From: Anoxybacter fermentans
GTDB taxonomy: Bacteria > Bacillota > Halanaerobiia > DY22613
Reading direction: 5' to 3'
Assembly (NCBI RefSeq): GCF_003991135.1
Contig: NZ_CP016379.1
Location: 1,240,001-1,304,000, forward strand
Length of the DNA: 64,000 nt
Positions 1 through 8,777 of the stretch are shown piece by piece. The notes below the pieces were generated by a model that saw only the letters and a list, made by a program, of their open reading frames with translations, searched no databases and was not told the DNA's origin. The position numbers and the translations under genes are program-made. Within the stretch, counting starts at the first letter, position 1, and each line of letters opens with the position of its first letter.

Positions 1-1022
1 TCTATTTTAGTATAGGGTAAGATTTCATTTTTATTCCTTTTTTTACCTTTTAATTTATCTGATAGCCGATATCTAATCAATGGCTGAGCAAAATTATATA
101 GAGGAGTAAGATAAGTACAATCCTTATCTAATTCCATGTAATTAATATCATCAAAAAGATAAAGTCCGTGATAATCTCTTCTTCCTAATCCCAAAATTAT
201 GGATTCACTGGCCCCGTAAATATCAAAAACTTCACTCTTTAAAACTGACTCAATATAATTTCTCAATGGTTTAGTAAGGGGCTCGCCCCCAGTAATTACT
301 CTGATAACATTAACATGAATTTTTCCCTCACTAATTAAATCACAGAGAATCTGTACTCCCGAGGGATAGCCGATAATTACATTTGGTTGAAAATCCTGAA
401 TCTTATCTACCCACTTATTAAGGGGCATGTTAATATTGACCAAAAGAGGTTCAAAGCCAAAACCTTTAATACCGGCATTGGCAGCCATGACTCCGCCAAA
501 TCTACCCTCTGTAGCAGCAATATAAGCTACTCTGATACCATCTAAAACTCCAATCTTCATGATATCTTTAATTTCAAACTCACCTTTACAGGCTCTAAAA
601 CCGGCAGCCAGAACAGTCTCCCAGGCTGGTTTATCATAGATAAAATATGTGGGTTGTCCTGTACTACCAGAAGAATGAACTACAGTATATTGATTTAAAT
701 ATTTTTCATCTTGATAGCAGGACTTTTTAAGAAATTTCTCGATATCTTTTCGATTTAGTTCTTCCCTAGTAGTTAGTTGATCAAAATTTTCAATAAAAAT
801 TTTTTTATCAATAGGAGGTAACTCGGAGATAGGAATCTCATCAAGATCCTTTTTTCTTATTCCATGACTGGAATAGTAGTCCCGATAAAATTTTGAGTTG
901 TTGTAAGCATACTTTAACAATTTTCTAAAACCATATTCCCTGATTTTAATAATCTCTTCTCTTGATTTGTAAAAATTTCTGCTCAATTTCCAGGCCTTGA
1001 AAACTAAACTAAAGTAATTCAT
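1..1022 (-). CDS. PaaK/CapK-like adenylate-forming ligase, partial (C-terminus off window)
   Basis: The reading frame starts at an ATG at 1022 (MNYFSLVFKAWKLSRNF) and stays open to the window edge, giving 340 residues of a protein that in this family is usually 430-450 long. The AMP-binding loop SSGSTGQP and the later motif DIYGASES are typical of phenylacetate-CoA ligase-like enzymes (PaaK/CapK type), which activate a carboxylate with ATP. In this subgroup the substrate often is not phenylacetate and the gene frequently lies in cell-surface polysaccharide clusters; the substrate here cannot be told. The C-terminal lid domain is missing only because of the window edge. Confidence 0.8.
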   Translation of the reverse strand, partial: MNYFSLVFKAWKLSRNFYKSREEIIKIREYGFRKLLKYAYNNSKFYRDYYSSHGIRKKDLDEIPISELPPIDKKIFIENFDQLTTREELNRKDIEKFLKKSCYQDEKYLNQYTVVHSSGSTGQPTYFIYDKPAWETVLAAGFRACKGEFEIKDIMKIGVLDGIRVAYIAATEGRFGGVMAANAGIKGFGFEPLLVNINMPLNKWVDKIQDFQPNVIIGYPSGVQILCDLISEGKIHVNVIRVITGGEPLTKPLRNYIESVLKSEVFDIYGASESIILGLGRRDYHGLYLFDDINYMELDKDCTYLTPLYNFAQPLIRYRLSDKLKGKKRNKNEILPYTKI

Positions 1023-1213
1023 CTATCTCTACCACCCGTTTCCTGAATTTTAGATTTATCCATTCTCTAACCATATTTTATGTTCTGTTAATTTATATAG
1101 AACTTAAAGTGACCTTCTTGATAACTAACTCCCACCTTTATATAAAAAAGTTCTAAAACTTTGTTTCGGTAACTTACTTTAAAATTCCTTCTCTTTACAT
1201 CAAACAAAATAAA

Positions 1214-1237
1214 ACCCGGGCCATCAAAAGCCCGGGT
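1214..1237 (-). terminator. Intrinsic terminator of the glycerate operon
   Basis: A perfect 8-bp stem (ACCCGGGC / GCCCGGGT) with an 8-nt loop lies 6 bp past the gntP-family stop codon. Read on the minus strand it is followed by TTTTATTTTG. Confidence 0.85.
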
Positions 1238-1243
1238 CTTAAA

Positions 1244-2578
1244 TTAAACAAATATAGTAGAAAGGATAAATACCACAATAATTGTAGTTATACCCTGAAT
1301 AAGAGTAGCCAATGAATGGGTTTTATAAGCTGTGGAAGTGTCAAGATTGGAGAACTGGCTAACTACCCAGAAATAACTATCATTAGCATGGGAAATGGTC
1401 ATAGCACCAGCACCAATGGACATTACAACCAGTGCTCTGGCAACTTCAGAATTCAAACCTAATTCTGGTAAAATCGGACTGACTAAAGCAGCAGTTGTGA
1501 TAAGTGCCACCGTTGAAGAACCTTGAGCTGTTTTCAGAGCAGCAGCTATAATAAAAGGTAAAAAGATTCCCAGGTGATACTGAGATAAGGTATTTCCCAG
1601 ATATTCTCCAATTGGGGTAGCTTTCAAAATTGCTCCAAAAGCTCCACCAGCCCCGGTAATCATTATGATAGATGCAGCATTTTTGAGTCCTTCCCCAACC
1701 CAGCCATTTATATATTCTTCACTCCATCTGGGTAACAACCTGAAAGCAATGAAAATACCAATTATTAACGCTACAGTCGGATCTCCAAAGAAATCAAAGA
1801 AGGTTTTAATTCCACCTTCACCAAATGGATGGCTTGGAAAATCAGCAATTGATTTTAAAGTAATCAAAATGATAGGAACAACAATTGGTGCAAAAGCATC
1901 TATTGGCTTTGGTAGGTCAATATCCCCTTCTTTAGTTTCCACTTCAATATCTGGTTCAATATAATATCTGGATGCAATTTTTGTAGACCATAGGTAACCA
2001 GCCAGGATAGCAGGAATAGCAACAATTAATCCGAATAAGATCACGAGTCCTAAATCAGCATTAAGAGTTCCAGCTGCTGCAATTGGCCCAGGAGTTGGTG
2101 GAACAAGTGTATGAGTTGCATATAAACCAGTCGATAAAGCTACAGCCATTGTAGCCATGGAGATTTTAGCTTTTTTAGCCAGAGATTTATTTAAGGATGA
2201 TAAAATAACAAAACCACTATCACAGAATACAGGAATAGAAACTATAGCACCGGTAATCGACATAGCTAAAGCAGATTTTGCTTTACCAACCCAACCCAAT
2301 ACAGTATTGGCCATGGTTAAAGTACCGCGGGATTTTTCCAATAAAGTTCCAATAATAGTTCCTGCTATAATAACAATTCCGATATAACTCAAAATACCTC
2401 CAAAACCACCTGTCACCGTCTTAATAACCTCAAGAGGTTCCATTCCTGATAAAAGGCCTACACCAAATGCAGCAAGAAGCAATACTAGAAATGCATGCAT
2501 TTTTATCCTTGCTGTCATCAGAACAATAAAAGCAACCGCCGCCGCTAAAATAACAAGCAACAAAGGCCCTTGTATCAT
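1244..2578 (-). CDS. GntP-family permease, probable glycerate transporter
   Basis: 444 residues, almost wholly hydrophobic, with about 12-13 predicted membrane segments and the family pattern of the gluconate/H+ symporters (GntP), including VPIFCDSGFVIL near residue 115 and the conserved SHANDSYFW near residue 400. GntP proteins import gluconate, related sugar acids or glycerate by proton symport at the inner membrane. It is the second gene after a glycerate kinase and 59 bp downstream of it, so glycerate is the likeliest substrate (inference from context). The ATG at 2578 has a GGGGG Shine-Dalgarno site 11 bp upstream. The operon ends in a strong terminator just downstream. Confidence 0.88.
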   Translation of the reverse strand: MIQGPLLLVILAAAVAFIVLMTARIKMHAFLVLLLAAFGVGLLSGMEPLEVIKTVTGGFGGILSYIGIVIIAGTIIGTLLEKSRGTLTMANTVLGWVGKAKSALAMSITGAIVSIPVFCDSGFVILSSLNKSLAKKAKISMATMAVALSTGLYATHTLVPPTPGPIAAAGTLNADLGLVILFGLIVAIPAILAGYLWSTKIASRYYIEPDIEVETKEGDIDLPKPIDAFAPIVVPIILITLKSIADFPSHPFGEGGIKTFFDFFGDPTVALIIGIFIAFRLLPRWSEEYINGWVGEGLKNAASIIMITGAGGAFGAILKATPIGEYLGNTLSQYHLGIFLPFIIAAALKTAQGSSTVALITTAALVSPILPELGLNSEVARALVVMSIGAGAMTISHANDSYFWVVSQFSNLDTSTAYKTHSLATLIQGITTIIVVFILSTIFV

Positions 2579-2608
2579 AATTGTATCATCCCCCTTTTAT
2601 TTATTTTT

Positions 2609-2651
2609 CTTATCAGCTTTTTTTATTAGTCACCTCCTTAAAGCTGATAAG
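2609..2651 (-). other. Intercistronic hairpin between glycerate kinase and permease
   Basis: A perfect 12-bp inverted repeat (CTTATCAGCTTT at 2609-2620, AAAGCTGATAAG at 2640-2651) spans the end of the kinase gene. The arm at 2640-2651 encodes the last kinase residues, and the 19-nt loop holds a GGAGGTG Shine-Dalgarno-like sequence with no start codon after it. No U-run follows, so this looks like an mRNA stability or processing element rather than a terminator. Confidence 0.55.
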
Positions 2652-3777
2652 AAAGAGTTATCATCCGCCCTATACTTTCACCCAATTCCTCCAATAAAAT
2701 CGGTGTTTTTTCTATTGCTGTATCCAGTGTCATCGGAGCATTGATTATTGAAAACAATGCATCTATCCCATGATCATAAACTTTAAGAGCTCCAGCACCC
2801 AGACTTCCGGCTATACCTATAACCGGCTTTGAGTATTTCTTAGCTACACGGGCTACTCCAATAGGGGTTTTCCCAAATATAGTCTGAGAATCTATTTTTC
2901 CTTCACCAGTTATCACTAAATCAACTTCCTTAACCTTTTCTTCAATCCGGCTTGCTTCTATTACAATATCTATACCAGGTTTTAGCTCTGCATTTAAGAA
3001 TGCCATAAGTCCCGCACCCAAACCCCCAGCAGCACCAGCACCAGGAATATTATCTACTTTAATTTTTAGATCACGATTAATTATCATAGCAATGTGCTTA
3101 AGCCCATCGTCCAACTCCTTTACCATTGAGGGAGTTGCACCCTTCTGTGGACCGTAAATATATGCAGCCCCATTTTTACCATAAAGAGGATTATCTACAT
3201 CACAGGCTACCTGGATATTTGCTTCTTTAATCCTTGGGTCCAGATTAGATAAATCAATCTTTTCAATCTTTTTTAATTCACCCCCACCAAAACCAACATT
3301 ATTTCCATTGGCATCTAAAAACCTGCCTCCTAAGGCCTGAGCCATCCCAATCCCACAATCATTGGTAGCACTACCACCAATTCCGATAATTAAATTCCGA
3401 CATCCTTCATCCAGTGCTACCTTAATTAACTCACCGGTACCATAAGTTGTAGTTTTTAAGGGATTTCTTTTATCTCTTGGTACTAAAGGTAATCCAGAAG
3501 CTGCTGCCATTTCAATAACGGCCGTTTTTCCATCACCTAGAATGCCAAAAAACGCCTCTACCTTTTCTCCCAATGGGCCAGTCACTACTTTTTTAACAAT
3601 CCGACCATTAGTTGCATCAACAAGAGAACGGACTGTTCCCTCTCCACCATCAGCCATAGGCAGTATCTCTATTTCAAATTGAGAATTTGCCTTTTTCAAA
3701 CCGCTTGCCAAATTCTCTGCAACCTCTATAGCAGTTAAACTTCCTTTAAAAGAATCAGGAGCTATCAATATTTTCAT
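2638..3777 (-). CDS. glxK: Glycerate 2-kinase (GarK/GlxK family)
   Basis: 379 residues, the usual length for this family. The N-terminus MKILIAPDSFKGSLTA, the segment IGGSATNDCGIGMAQALGG (about residues 133-151) and VITGEGKIDSQTIFGKTP (about 288-305) are hallmarks of type I glycerate kinases, which phosphorylate D-glycerate with ATP to 2-phosphoglycerate and feed it into lower glycolysis. It is the first gene of a two-gene operon with a GntP-type permease. A CdaR-type regulator, the usual controller of glycerate/diacid genes, lies upstream on the same strand. The start at 3777 has only a moderate ribosome site (GGATGGTGAG). Confidence 0.92.
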   Translation of the reverse strand: MKILIAPDSFKGSLTAIEVAENLASGLKKANSQFEIEILPMADGGEGTVRSLVDATNGRIVKKVVTGPLGEKVEAFFGILGDGKTAVIEMAAASGLPLVPRDKRNPLKTTTYGTGELIKVALDEGCRNLIIGIGGSATNDCGIGMAQALGGRFLDANGNNVGFGGGELKKIEKIDLSNLDPRIKEANIQVACDVDNPLYGKNGAAYIYGPQKGATPSMVKELDDGLKHIAMIINRDLKIKVDNIPGAGAAGGLGAGLMAFLNAELKPGIDIVIEASRIEEKVKEVDLVITGEGKIDSQTIFGKTPIGVARVAKKYSKPVIGIAGSLGAGALKVYDHGIDALFSIINAPMTLDTAIEKTPILLEELGESIGRMITLSYQL

Positions 3778-3996
3778 CTATTCTCACCATCCTAACTCAT
3801 TATTTAAAAATTACTGAAAAAATTATCTTATATAAATATTTTGATTTTTCAAAATAAAAAATAACTATGACTAGTTCCTTATCTCCTACTCCTTCAATCT
3901 CACTAAGATTTAAAATTATCTTTTTGTATTTTAATCAAAATAAAAAGATAATTCGTTTAATTTAAGTTTAAACTACACATTGTATAAATTCAATTG

Positions 3997-4047
3997 GCAA
4001 ATATACAATTTTCATACTATTATTTATTTTTATTTTTGTATATTTGC
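3997..4047. promoter_or_regulatory. Perfect inverted repeat upstream of glycerate kinase, candidate operator
   Basis: GCAAATATACAA at 3997-4008 and TTGTATATTTGC at 4036-4047 are perfect 12-bp inverted copies, 39 bp apart start to start, in the 280 bp between the glycerate kinase start and the palindromic repeat. Position and symmetry suggest a binding site for a regulator, perhaps the CdaR-like protein next door. The rest of 3778-4061 is AT-rich and holds no gene. Confidence 0.4.
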
Positions 4048-4061
4048 ACAAATCCAAATAA

Positions 4062-4198
4062 TGATTAAACTGCAAAAAGTCAATTTTAAGTGCAATAGAA
4101 ATTTTTTGTTTAACCATCTTAATGAGATTTCAGTCGAACTTTAGATGGTTCGAAAAATTTCTTTTAAAGCGAAAAATTAGCTTTTTACAGTAAAATCA
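4062..4198. repeat. Palindromic intergenic repeat, short form (copy 1)
   Basis: Starts TGATTAAACTGCAAAAAG and ends with its near-inverse (CTTTTTACAGTAAAATCA). About 137 bp, folding on itself over nearly its whole length. The left arm is of the B type (AAGTGCAATAGAAATTT), the right arm of the A type. It ends 18 bp before the stop codon of the CdaR-like gene, that is, immediately 3' of that gene. Confidence 0.85.
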
Positions 4199-4216
4199 AT
4201 AATTATTTATCTATTT

Positions 4217-5392
4217 TTATTTCTTTTTTTCAAATTTATAACATAGTAAAGCCATTTTTAACTGAATAGCATCTTCAAATTCAGTTGGATCAAGCCCTGT
4301 AATCTTTTTTATCTGCTTTAACCTATATACCACCGAATTACGGTGAATAAAAAGCTTGCGCGCAGTCTGACTTATATTCAAATTTGTAGAAAAATAAATT
4401 TCTAAACTCTGTTGAAGTTGTTGCTCTAAGGGAAACTTACTGGCAAGCTTTATCCGTACATCCCGTGATAAATCTTTGACCATGCGTTCTATAATCAATT
4501 TTTCAATATGATAAACTTCTTTTTGGGGATAAAACCTCTTCCCCAGATTTAAAGCTTCCATCGCTTCCTCAAAAGATTTAACAATCCCTCCCAAGTTCTG
4601 TTGGATACTACCAATACCAATTTTGCATTTAAGATCAAATTTATTACTCAAAATCTGTACTAAATTCTTTCCTATTTTTAGAAAGTTGGTCTCTCTCCAT
4701 TTCTCCTTTTTATCTTCATACATTAAAATAACAAATTTTTCTCCATCTAAATGGAAAACTTTTGTCTTTGTCCTACCATAAAAGAAATCCTGAATTTCAA
4801 ATTTAATCTCTTTTTTATATTGTTGTAATTTCATGTTGGTCTTTTTCTGCGGGTCTTTTAATAATTCATCCCAGAGGTTAATTACTTCAAGAACAAATAT
4901 CAGATAAGGTTGTTCAAAATTAAAACCCATCGCTTTAGCTCTGCTTTGCATAACACTTTCTGAAATATCTTTATTCTTACTCAAAATCTCTTTAATGAAT
5001 TGTTCTTCAGCCTGTTCTTCCAACTGTACCCTTTCCAAATAAAAAACCTGTTTAAGCATCAGTTCAACTGCCATCTTTACTAGACCACCATATTTTTCTA
5101 CTTCTTCTGGATCTCCCGTAATTCCCACTACTCCTATAATTTGCCCATTAAAATATATTGGCAAATTAATCCCGGGTTTTACCCCTTTTAAGTATTTTGC
5201 TTCCTGTTCTGAGATTTTTAGTATCTTTCCCTTTTCTATTACCTCTTTTGCACCTTCATGAAGAGTATTCAATCTTCGTGGATTTCCACTTCCAATGATA
5301 ATCCCCTTTTCATTCATAATATTTATATTTAAACCCAATATTTCCATAGTTCGATCTACGATTGTCTGGGCCAGTTGTGAAGTTAAATTCAT
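4217..5392 (-). CDS. CdaR-family transcriptional regulator (sugar diacid/glycerate sensor)
   Basis: 391 residues. Residues about 1-135 match the sugar-diacid recognition domain (MNLTSQLAQTIVDRTMEILG, then IIGSGNPRRLNTLHEGA and a GVVGITGDPEEV motif). A middle region is followed by a PucR-type helix-turn-helix at about 335-385 (LNISQTARKLFIHRNSVVYR). CdaR proteins activate genes for glycerate, glucarate and galactarate use. The neighbouring kinase/permease operon is the obvious target. The gene is monocistronic in appearance: a palindromic repeat separates it from the kinase gene. The ATG at 5392 follows an AAGGGGGTGAG ribosome site. Confidence 0.87.
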   Translation of the reverse strand: MNLTSQLAQTIVDRTMEILGLNINIMNEKGIIIGSGNPRRLNTLHEGAKEVIEKGKILKISEQEAKYLKGVKPGINLPIYFNGQIIGVVGITGDPEEVEKYGGLVKMAVELMLKQVFYLERVQLEEQAEEQFIKEILSKNKDISESVMQSRAKAMGFNFEQPYLIFVLEVINLWDELLKDPQKKTNMKLQQYKKEIKFEIQDFFYGRTKTKVFHLDGEKFVILMYEDKKEKWRETNFLKIGKNLVQILSNKFDLKCKIGIGSIQQNLGGIVKSFEEAMEALNLGKRFYPQKEVYHIEKLIIERMVKDLSRDVRIKLASKFPLEQQLQQSLEIYFSTNLNISQTARKLFIHRNSVVYRLKQIKKITGLDPTEFEDAIQLKMALLCYKFEKKK

Positions 5393-5521
5393 TTTGTCTC
5401 ACCCCCTTGTTTTCCGATTCTTAATATATTTACGGATTGTTTCCTTAAGAAATATTTCCAAAGTTATTCTTTCAGATCAGGGTATTTTCTCACACATATA
5501 ATATAACATATTCCAATAAAA

Positions 5522-5549
5522 CCCGGAGTAGATAGTTATCTTCTCCGGG
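5522..5549 (-). terminator. Terminator of the glycine cleavage operon
   Basis: Stem CCCGGAG / CTCCGGG (8 bp with the outer A-T pair) and a 14-nt loop, 14 bp past the lpdA stop codon. On the minus strand it is followed by TTTTATTGG. Confidence 0.8.
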
Positions 5550-5562
5550 TATTATCATATCC

Positions 5563-6936
5563 TTATTTATGTACCGCCTTTCTATATATATCCTCCACCG
5601 CTTCTAGTACTGTTTCTGCCAATGTTGGATGGGCATGGATAGTCAAAGTTATTGCACTTACAGTTAGTTTATTTTGTACCGCCAAAGCCAGTTCATGAAT
5701 CAAATCAGATGCATGTGGCCCAATAATCTGAGCACCGACTATAATATCATTCTCATCAGCAACAATCTTTACAAAACCATTTGGTTCATTAATGGTCAAA
5801 GCTTTACCATTAGCTTTAAAGAAAAACTTACCTATTTTTGGATTTAAACCTTTCTCTTTAGCCTTCGCCTCAGTCAAGCCAACCGTACCAATCTCAGGAT
5901 GGGTAAAAATACAACTGGGAATAACATCATAATTCATTGGCTTTTTCTCTTTGAAGATATTCTCCACAGCACGAATACCCTGAGCCGACGCAACATGCGC
6001 CAGCATCACTTTTCCTGTCACATCCCCAACAGCATAAATATTCGGGATATTAGTCTCCAAATACTCATTGACCACTACTGCACCACGATTTAAGGTTACT
6101 CCTAACTCATCTAACCCAAGGCCTTCAGTATATGGCAAACGCCCTAATGATAAAAGTGCCATTTGAGCTTCTATTACTGTCCCATTCTCCAATTTTGCTA
6201 CAATCCCATCATCTGTCCTTTCAATAGTCTCGATTTTAACTCCTGTCTGCACCTTAATCCGCGCCCTTTTGAATTGACGTTCTAATTCAGCACTAATCTC
6301 TTTATCTTCATTAGGAATCAATCTGGGCATAATATCCACCACAGTCACTTTACTTCCCAACTCAGTAAAAATTGAAGCAAACTCGCAGCCGATTACACCA
6401 CCGCCTACTACAAGTAAGCTTTCGGGAACTTCTTTCAAATTCAAAATCTCCTCACTAGTGATAATTCGTTCACCATCATAGTTCATGTTGGGAAAGGTTT
6501 GGGGTATAGAACCAGTTGCGATAATCAGGTTCTTACCACTAATCTTCTGAGTACCTTCTTCCCCACTAACTTGAACAGTGTTGGGATCAATAATTCTTGC
6601 CATACCTTTATAAACATCGATTTTATTCTTTTTAAATAAAAATTCGATTCCCTTAACCAACTGTTTAACAGTCCGCTCCTTGTGAGCCATAATCTTTTCA
6701 AAATCAACGGAGTAATTTTCCACATTTATACCAAAACGCTTTCCATCTTTAATTTTCCGCAATACATCACAACTGGCAGTCAAAGCCTTGGTTGGGATAC
6801 ATCCACGGTTTAAGCAGGTTCCACCGGGAGCATCCTTCTCAACAATAGCTACTTTACCACCCAATTGAGCAGCTCGAATGGCCGCCACATACCCCCCAGG
6901 ACCAGCCCCAATAACTATCAGATCATAACTCATCAA
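5563..6936 (-). CDS. lpdA: Dihydrolipoyl dehydrogenase (L-protein of glycine cleavage)
   Basis: 457 residues, typical length. FAD-binding GAGPGGYVAAIRAAQLG at the N-terminus, the redox-active pair GTCLNRGCIPTK (Cys41 and Cys46), a second nucleotide-binding VVGGGVIGCEFA near 176, TNIPNIYAVGDV and the C-terminal HAHPTLAE catalytic His/Glu motif are all present. It re-oxidises dihydrolipoyl-GcvH with NAD+. It is the last gene of the gcv operon, 3 bp after lipM, so it most likely serves the glycine cleavage system rather than a 2-oxoacid dehydrogenase; none of those is in the window. Confidence 0.95.
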   Translation of the reverse strand: MMSYDLIVIGAGPGGYVAAIRAAQLGGKVAIVEKDAPGGTCLNRGCIPTKALTASCDVLRKIKDGKRFGINVENYSVDFEKIMAHKERTVKQLVKGIEFLFKKNKIDVYKGMARIIDPNTVQVSGEEGTQKISGKNLIIATGSIPQTFPNMNYDGERIITSEEILNLKEVPESLLVVGGGVIGCEFASIFTELGSKVTVVDIMPRLIPNEDKEISAELERQFKRARIKVQTGVKIETIERTDDGIVAKLENGTVIEAQMALLSLGRLPYTEGLGLDELGVTLNRGAVVVNEYLETNIPNIYAVGDVTGKVMLAHVASAQGIRAVENIFKEKKPMNYDVIPSCIFTHPEIGTVGLTEAKAKEKGLNPKIGKFFFKANGKALTINEPNGFVKIVADENDIIVGAQIIGPHASDLIHELALAVQNKLTVSAITLTIHAHPTLAETVLEAVEDIYRKAVHK

Positions 6937-6939
6937 ACT

Positions 6940-7764
6940 TCACCTCCGGAAATTCCACTCATCATTTCCGTATTTCTCACGAATTAGTTTCTCTGTTAAC
7001 TCCTTTTCTTCATCCGTCAATTCACCAGGCTCTAAGTCAATCTGAAGAGACTCTTGAAAACCTTCTGTAAAGGCTTCCACCATTTTCGTATATGGAATAC
7101 GATATCCAAGTACCTGTTCAATAGAAGTTGCCTTATCAAGAAAAATCTTCTTCATCCTTTGTCGAATCTGCTCATTATTGAACTTAAGGACAGAAAAAAG
7201 CTTATCCACATTAATGGTATTCAAGATCGAACCATGTTGGAGTATCACACCACGCTGACGATTCTGAGCACTTCCTACTAACTTTTTACCATTCACAGCA
7301 ATCTCATACCACGATGGTGCATCAAAACAGGCAGAACTATTATGGGGATTGAGTGCATTCCGTCCTTTTCCTTCCAGTGAAACCATAGTTGCAAAAACAT
7401 TTAATTTCTCAAGCCCACGTAAAATTCCACGGCTGATCACTTTATAGGATTCGATAACAGTTGGTGGAAATAAGGGATGAGTATCGGGTACTATAAAGCT
7501 ATAGGTCAATTCATCATCATGAAGCACTGCCCTACCACCTGTCAGACGGCGAACAATACCAATTCCCAGGGCTTTACAGGCATCCACATCAATCTCATCT
7601 CTCATTTTCTGGAAATAGCCGATGGAGATAGATGCAGGAAGCCAGCCGTAAAAGCGGATAGTAGGCGGTATTTTACCCTCAGAAAGTAAAATCACATCTG
7701 CCTCATCTAATGCCATGTTAAATGCGGGATCGTTAAAACCGGTATTTAAAAGACGCCATTTCAT
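6940..7764 (-). CDS. lipM: Octanoyltransferase LipM (lipoate/octanoate attachment)
   Basis: 274 residues of the LplA/LipB/LipM cofactor-transferase fold. RRLTGGRAVLHDDELTYS (residues 72-89) is the family signature. SACFDAPSWYEI places a Cys at position 146, and with VGSAQNRQRGVILQHGS this matches LipM, which moves octanoate from octanoyl-ACP to GcvH through that cysteine, better than ATP-dependent LplA. Its ATG overlaps the stop of the upstream radical SAM gene (ATGA), so the two are translationally coupled. It would provide the octanoyl-GcvH substrate for the two radical SAM proteins encoded just upstream. A lipoate ligase role is the alternative. Confidence 0.85.
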   Translation of the reverse strand: MKWRLLNTGFNDPAFNMALDEADVILLSEGKIPPTIRFYGWLPASISIGYFQKMRDEIDVDACKALGIGIVRRLTGGRAVLHDDELTYSFIVPDTHPLFPPTVIESYKVISRGILRGLEKLNVFATMVSLEGKGRNALNPHNSSACFDAPSWYEIAVNGKKLVGSAQNRQRGVILQHGSILNTINVDKLFSVLKFNNEQIRQRMKKIFLDKATSIEQVLGYRIPYTKMVEAFTEGFQESLQIDLEPGELTDEEKELTEKLIREKYGNDEWNFRR

Positions 7765-8777
7765 TTACTGCCCACCTCCGTTGAATTGAGATGGATATTC
7801 TTTCCCTGCCTGACGGCAGAATATATCTCAACTCCCGACCAGAACCCGGTACTTTTTAAAGCATCAAAAATTTCATTCGGTTTTAGAGGACGGGGATAAT
7901 TATAAATTACCCCACCAGGACGTTCGTTGTAATATGGACGATTACAATCAGGACAACCGCTGGTTTCAAAGGCTTTACCACTATTTAAAAGGTTTAACAC
8001 TTCCTCACTATCCCGGTTAAAGCCAACTAATCTGCTGTCGGAAAATTGAAAATCATCAATTTCATAACCATATTTCATAATCAAAAAACGCGCCATCTGG
8101 ATACGCCGATAAACTCCTACATTCGGCTGGGGAAGATGAGCCAGTGGAGTTCCTTTTAAAGGAGTAAAAGCAAAAAGAGCAATCTCAACATTATATTGAG
8201 CTAGTTTAGCTATCAACCGCACTGCTTCTTCTTCTGTCTCCCCTAAACCGATAATGATATGGGTTCCTATCTGCCCAGGAAAAGTCTGAGCTGCTTTTAA
8301 AAGAAATTCCAATCTTTTTTTAAAAGAACCACCTTTTATTTCATTATATCTTTCAGGATTAACCACATCCAGGGAAATGGTTACCCGTTCAACTCCCATC
8401 TCCAACAGTTCCCTAATCTCTCCAAGATTATTCACACTTTTGGAAACACAAAGGGGTAATCCGGTATTCACCAGAGCTTTAATCTCTTCAGCCAATTCAC
8501 TTTCCCGGCCATCATCAACAGTCTGGATACAACAGCGTTTTAATTTTCCGCTTTTTCTGGCCTTTCTAATCCCTTGTACGATAGTGTCAATATCATATTC
8601 AGGCCAGACCACCCGTGAAAGCATTCTAGAATCAGCACCACTTTGAAAAGCCTGAGCACAGAATTTACAATTTCTACGGCAACCTTCACCATGCATCAAA
8701 TATGCGGTAGTTGGTAATGCATCTATTTTAATCTCCTTAAGCCCCAAAAGATGGGCAGTCCCGATGGACACTCTCAT
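7761..8777 (-). CDS. Radical SAM protein, two-component lipoyl synthase subunit (LipS1/LipS2 type)
   Basis: 338 residues from the ATG at 8777, preferred over an upstream GTG because GAGGAG lies 11 nt before it and it overlaps the previous stop as ATGA. The radical SAM motif is C33-x3-C37-x2-C40 (EGCRRNCKFCAQAF). A C-terminal GCPDCNRPYYNERPGG could hold an auxiliary iron-sulfur cluster. It resembles biotin-synthase-like proteins but lies between gcvPB and lipM with no biotin genes. A two-protein lipoyl synthase of this kind is known from Thermococcus (Tk-Lip1/Tk-Lip2, also called LipS1/LipS2), where two radical SAM proteins together insert sulfur at C6 and C8 of octanoyl-GcvH. It lacks the canonical LipA signature. 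Which of the two subunits this is was not decided. Confidence 0.78.
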   Translation of the reverse strand: MRVSIGTAHLLGLKEIKIDALPTTAYLMHGEGCRRNCKFCAQAFQSGADSRMLSRVVWPEYDIDTIVQGIRKARKSGKLKRCCIQTVDDGRESELAEEIKALVNTGLPLCVSKSVNNLGEIRELLEMGVERVTISLDVVNPERYNEIKGGSFKKRLEFLLKAAQTFPGQIGTHIIIGLGETEEEAVRLIAKLAQYNVEIALFAFTPLKGTPLAHLPQPNVGVYRRIQMARFLIMKYGYEIDDFQFSDSRLVGFNRDSEEVLNLLNSGKAFETSGCPDCNRPYYNERPGGVIYNYPRPLKPNEIFDALKSTGFWSGVEIYSAVRQGKNIHLNSTEVGSK

